Shown piece after piece: positions 58,701 through 64,000 of a stretch of 64,000 nucleotides of DNA. A program made the translations under genes and the position numbers. This DNA comes from Luzula sylvatica (lineage: Eukaryota; Streptophyta; Magnoliopsida; Poales; Juncaceae): the NCBI GenBank assembly GCA_946800325.1, contig OX326959.1, positions 41,158,908 to 41,222,907 on the forward strand. The letters are read 5' to 3'. The notes under the pieces are model-generated. The model did not search any database. It saw nothing but the letters and a program-made list of their open reading frames with translations, and was not told the DNA's origin. Within the stretch, counting starts at the first letter, position 1, and the number at the start of each line of letters is the position of its first letter.

Positions 58701-61700
58701 AAATGAGCAAAATAGTTCATTTTTCATTATTTTCTCAAAAAATTCCGTGATTGAAGACTAACACATACAAATTTAAATTTTTCCAATTTTTTGCAAAAAA
58801 TCAAAAATTGAAGTCTAACGCCTTCAAAAATATCAATTATCATTTTTTCTAAAAAAGACCAAAATTGTTCTCTAAAATGAGCAAAATACTACATTTTTTA
58901 TGATTTTCTCAAAAAATTCCGTGATCGAAGACTAACACATACAAATTTCAATTTTTCCAATTTTTTGCATAAAATCCAAAACTGAAGTCTAACACCTTCA
59001 AAAATATCAATTATCATTTTTTCTAAAAAAGACCAATATACTTCCCAAAAATGAGCAAAATACTTCATTTTTCATGATTTTCTCAAAAAATTCCGTGATC
59101 GAAGACTAACACATACAAATTTCAATTTTTCCAATTTTTTGCAAAAAATCAAAAACTGAAGTCTAACACCTTCAAAAATATCAATTATCATTTTTTCTAA
59201 ATAAGACCAAAATAGTTCTCTAATATGAGCAAAATACTTCATTTTTCATGATTTTCTCAAAAAATTCCGTGATTGAAGACTAACACATACAAATTTCATT
59301 TTTTCCAATTTTTTGCAAAAAATAAAAAACTGAAGTCTAACACCTTCAAAAATATCAATTATCATTTTTTCTGAAAAAGACCAAAATAGTTCTCTGAAAT
59401 GAGAAAAATACTTCATTTTTCATGTTTTTCACAAAAAACTTCGTGATTGAAGACTAACACATACAAATTTCAATTTTTCCATTTTTTTGCAAAAAATCAA
59501 AAACTGAAGTCTAACACCATAAAAAATATCAATTATCATTTTTTCTAAAAGTGTCCAAAATAGTTCTCTAAAATGAGCAAAATACTTCATTTTTCATGTT
59601 TTTCTCAAAAAACGTTGTGATCGAAGACTAACACATACAAATTTCTATTTTTCCAATTTTTTGCAAAAAATCAAAAACCGAAGTCTAACACCTTCAAAAA
59701 TATCAATTATCATTTTTTCTAAAAAAGACCAAAATAGTTCTCTAAAAAGAGCAAAATACTTCATTTTTCATGTTTTTCTCAAAAAACTCCGGGATTGAAG
59801 ACTAACACATACAAATTTCAATTTTTCCTATTTTTTTGCATAAAATCAAAAACTGAAGTCTAACACCTTCAAAAATATCAATTATCATTTTTTCTAAAAA
59901 AGACCAAAATAGTTCTCTAAAATGAGCAAAATACTTCATTTTTTTGTGATTTTCTCAAAAAATACCGTGATTGAAGACTAACACATACAAATTTCTATTT
60001 TTCCTATTTTTTGCATAAAATCAAAAACTGAAGTCTAACACCTTCAAGAATATCAATTATCATTTTTTCTAAAAAAGACCAATATAGTTCCCTAAAATGA
60101 GCAAAATACTTCATTTTTCATGATTTTCTCAGAAAATTCCGTGATTGAAGACTAACACATACAAATTTCAATTTTTCCAATTTTTTGCAACAAATCAAAA
60201 ACTGAAGTCTAACACCTTCAAAAATATCAATTATCATTTTTTCTAAAAAAGACCAATATAGTTCCCTAAAATGAGCAAAATACTTCATTTTTCATGATTT
60301 TCTCAAAAAATTCCGTGATTGAAGACTAACACATACAAATTTCAATTTTTCCAATTTTTTGCAACAAATCAAAAACTGAATTATAACACCTTCAAAAATA
60401 TCAATTATCATTTTTTCTAAAAGAGTCCAAAATAGTTCTCTGAAATGAGCAAAATACTTCATTTTTCATGTTTTTCTCAAAAAACTTCGTGATTGAAGAC
60501 TAACACATACAAATTTCAATTTTTCCATTTTTTTGCAAAAAATCAAAAACTGAAGTCTAACACCTTAAAAAATATCAATTATCATTTTTTCTAAAAGAGT
60601 CCAAAATAGTTCTCTAAAATGAGCAAAATACTTCATTTTTCATCTTTTTCTCAAAAAACGTCGTGCTTGAAGACTAACACATACAAATTTCTATTTTTCC
60701 TATTTTTTGCAAAAAATCAAAAACCGAAGTCTAACACCTTCAAAAATATCAATTATCATTTTTTCTAAAAAAGACCAAAATAGTTCTCTAAAATGAGCAA
60801 AATACTTCATTTTTCATGTTTTTCTCAAAAAACTCCGGGATTAAAGACTAACACATACAAATTTCTATTTTTCCTATATTTTTGCACAAAATCAAAAATT
60901 GAAGTCTAACACCTTCAAAAATATCAATTATCATTTTTTCTAAAAAAGACCAAAATAGTTCTCTAAAATGAGCAAAATACTTCATTTTTCATTATTTTCT
61001 CAAAAAATAACGTGATTGAAGACTAACACATACAAATTTCAATTTTTCCAATTTTTTGCAAAAAATCAAAAATTAAAGTCTAACGCCTTCAAAAATATCA
61101 ATTATCATTTTTTCTAAAAAAGACCAAAATTGTTCTCTAAAATGAGCAAAATACTTCATTTTTTATGATTTTCTCAAAAAATTCCGTGATTGAAGACTAA
61201 CACATACAAATTTCTATTTTTCCTATTTTTTGCATAAAATCAAAAACTGAAGTCTAACACCTTCAAAAATATCAATTATCATTTTTTCTAAAAAAGACCA
61301 ATAGAGTTCCCTAAAATGAGCAAAATACTTCATTTTTCATGATTTTCTCAAAAAATTCCGTGATTGAAGACTAACACATACAAATTTCAATTTTTCCAAT
61401 TTTTTGCAAAAAATCAAAAACTGAAGTCTAACACCTTCAAAAATATCAATTATCATTTTTTCTAAAAAAGACCAATATAGTTCCCTAAAATGAGCAAAAT
61501 ACTTCATTTTTCATGATTTTCTCAAAAAATTCCGTGATTGAAGACTAACACATACAAATTTCAATTTTTTTCAATTTTTTGCAACAAATCAAAAACTGAA
61601 GTCTAACACCTTCAAAAATATCAATTATCATTTTTTCTAAAAAAGACCAAAATAGTTCTCTAAAACGAGCAAAATACTCCTTTTTTCATGATTTTCTCAA

Positions 61701-64000
61701 AAAATTCCGTGATTGAAGACTAACACATACAAATTTCAATTTTTCCAATTTTTTGCAAAAAATCAAAAACTGAAGTCTAACACCTCCAAAAATATCAATT
61801 ATCATTTTTTCTAAAAAAGACCAAAATAGTTCTCTAAAATGAGCAAAATACTTCATTTTTCATGATTTTCTCAAAAAATTCCGTGATTGAAGACTAACAC
61901 ATACAAATTTCAATTTTTCCAATTTTTTGCAAAAAATCAAAAACTGAAGTCTAACACCTTCAAAAATATCAATTATCATTTTTTCTAAAAAAGACCAAAA
62001 TAGTTCTCTAAAATGAGCAAAATACTTCATTTTTTATGATTTTCTCAAAAAATTCCGTGATTGAAGACTAACACATACAAATTTATATTTTTCCTATTTT
62101 TTGCATAAAATCAAAAACTGAAGTCTAACACCTTCAAAAATATCAATTATCATTTTTTCTAAAAAAGACCAATATAGTTCCCTAAAATGAGCAAAATACT
62201 TCATTTTTCATGATTTTCTCAAAAAATTCCGTGATTGAAGACTAACACATACAAATTTCAATTTTTTTTCAATTTTTTGCAACAAATCAAAAACTGAAGT
62301 CTAACACCTTCAAAAATATCAATTATCATTTTTTCTAAAAAAGACCAAAATAGTTCTCTAAAATGAGCAAAATACTTCATTTTTCATGATTTTCTCAAAA
62401 AATTCCGTGATTGAAGACTAACACATACAAATTTCAATTTTTCCAATTTTTTGCAAAAAATCAAAAACTGAAGTCTAACACCTTCAAAAATATCAATTAT
62501 CATTTTTTCTAAAAATGACCAAAATAGTTCTCTAAAATGAGCAAAATACTTCATTTTTCATGTTTTTTCTCAAAAAACTCCGGGATTGAAGACTAACACA
62601 TACAAATTTCTATTTTTCCTATTTTTTTTGCATAAAATCAAAAACTGAAGTCTAACACCTTCAAAAATATCAATTATCATTTTTTCTAAAAAAGACCAAA
62701 ATAGTTCTCTAAAATGAGCAAAATACTTCATTTTTCATGATTTTCTCAAAAAATTCCGTGATTGAAGACTAACACATACAAATTTCAATTTTTCCAATTT
62801 TTTGCAAAAAATCAAAAACTGAAGTCTAACACCTCCAAAAATATCAATTATCATTTTTTCTAAAAAAGACCAAAATAGTTCTCTAAAATGAGCAAAATAC
62901 TTCATTTTTCATGATTTTCTCAAAAAATTCCGTGATTGAAGACTAACACATACAAATTTCAATTTTTTCCAATTTTTTGCAAAAAATCAAAAATTAAAGT
63001 CTAACGCCTTCAAAAATATCAATTATCATTTTTTCTAAAAAAGACCAAAATTGTTCTCTAAAATGAGCAAAATACTTCATTTTTTATGATTTTCTCAAAA
63101 AATTCCGTGATTGAAGACTAACACATACAAATTTCTATTTTTCCTATTTTTTGCATAAAATCAAAAACTGAAGTCTAACACCTTCAAAAATATCAATTAT
63201 CATTTTTTCTAAAAAAGACCAATAGAGTTCCCTAAAATTAGCAAAATACTTCATTTTTCATGATTTTCTCAAAAAATTCCGTGATTGAAGACTAACACAT
63301 ACAAATTTCAATTTTTCCAATTTTTTGCAAAAAATCAAAAACTGAAGTCTAACACCTTCAAAAATATCAATTATCATTTTTTCTAAAAAAGACCAATATA
63401 GTTCCCTAAAATGAGCAAAATACTTCATTTTTCATGATATTCTCAAAAAATTCCGTGATTGAAGACTAACACATACAAATTTCAATTTTTTTCAATTTTT
63501 TGCAACAAATCAAAAACTGAAGTCTAACACCTTCAAAAATATCAATTATCATTTTTTCTAAAAAAGACCAAAATAGTTCTCTAAAATGAGCAAAATACTT
63601 CATTTTTCATGATTTTCTCAAAAAATTCCGTGATTGAAGACTAACACATACAAATTTCAATTTTTCCAATTTTTTGCAAAAAATCAAAAACTGAAGTCTA
63701 ACACCTCCAAAAATATCAATTATCATTTTTTCTAAAAAAGACCAAAATAGTTCTCTAAAATGAGCAAAATACTTCATTTTTCATGATTTTCTCAAAAAAT
63801 TCCGTGATTGAAGACTAACACATACAAATTTCAATTTTTCCAATTTTTTGCAAAAAATCAAAAACTGAAGTCTAACACCTTCAAAAATATCAATTATCAT
63901 TTTTTCTAAAAAAGACCAAAATAGTTCTCTAAAATGAGCAAAATACTTCATTTTTCATGTTTTTCTCAAAAAACTCCGGGATTAAAGACTAACACATACA
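52738..64000. repeat. Right arm of the satellite array, different HOR family
   Basis: About 65 monomers in the same orientation as the left arm, running to the window edge. Private variants include catctttttctc, taacgccttc, aaaaaataacgtg, ttttttcaattttttgcaac and a longer T-run before gcataaaatc. I did not find these in the left arm. Markers recur at fixed spacing, giving HOR units of 2094 bp (12 monomers) and one of 2266 bp (13 monomers). No gene is present. Confidence 0.95.
54187..60640. repeat. HOR series of 2094, 2094 and 2266 bp in the right arm
   Basis: The catctttttctc variant lies at 54187, 56281, 58375 and 60641. The first two intervals are 2094 bp each and the third 2266 bp, one monomer longer. 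A second marker, ttcaatttttttc at 55806 and 57900, gives the same 2094-bp period. Neighbouring units share most private variants but differ at scattered bases, so by eye they are less homogeneous than the 5729-bp copies of the left arm. Confidence 0.8.

Overview
This window is plant nuclear DNA. It consists of about 54 kb of very AT-rich tandem satellite DNA interrupted by one 9.8-kb LTR-retrotransposon insertion. A typical satellite monomer is about 174 bp and about 24% GC by hand count, and it runs head-to-tail in one orientation on both sides of the insertion. The plant assignment rests on the retroelement: a tRNA-iMet-type primer binding site, a copia-type gag, and a second ORF of the 'putative plant transposon protein' kind. 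Monomer size, AT-richness and layered higher-order repeats (HORs) resemble plant centromeric or pericentromeric satellites, but nothing in the sequence proves centromere function. I cannot name the species or the satellite family.

Layout: 1-42954 is the left satellite arm. It is a mosaic of HOR blocks: 28-mer copies of 4869 bp at about 2.5-12.2 kb, a partial copy shifted by 2267 bp at about 12.2-14.4 kb, a 15-mer periodicity of about 2614 bp at about 13-18.6 kb, a 33-mer unit of 5729 bp at about 19.5-40.6 kb (one copy enlarged by a 697-bp four-monomer duplication), and a partial copy shifted by 2428 bp up to the insertion. The right arm, 52738-64000, belongs to a different HOR family with spacings of 2094 and 2266 bp. 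Each monomer appears to be a diverged trimer of a 58-bp ancestral unit, and each unit carries a T-tract/A-tract dyad.

The insertion (42955-52737) is LTR - gag - ORF2 - LTR - truncated gag. The complete unit has two LTRs of 1408 and 1413 bp with termini TGTTGGTT...AACCAACA, a tRNA-iMet-type PBS, a 782-codon gag with two CCHC zinc knuckles, a separate 498-codon ORF2 and a polypurine tract. There is no protease, integrase, reverse transcriptase or RNase H, so it must be mobilised in trans. A second internal region follows the middle LTR without its own right LTR and breaks off inside gag. It carries a nonsense codon and joins the satellite through 6 bp of microhomology. The LTRs differ by one substitution and one 5-bp indel, so the insertion is young.

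The least conventional feature is a dense set of 14-18 bp palindromes built on CGTTC-GAACG. They fill the U3 part of each LTR just upstream of the TATA box and recur between gag and ORF2 together with GGCGCC palindromes. They look like a family-specific regulatory array whose function I cannot assign. No cellular gene, tRNA, rRNA or CRISPR array was seen.
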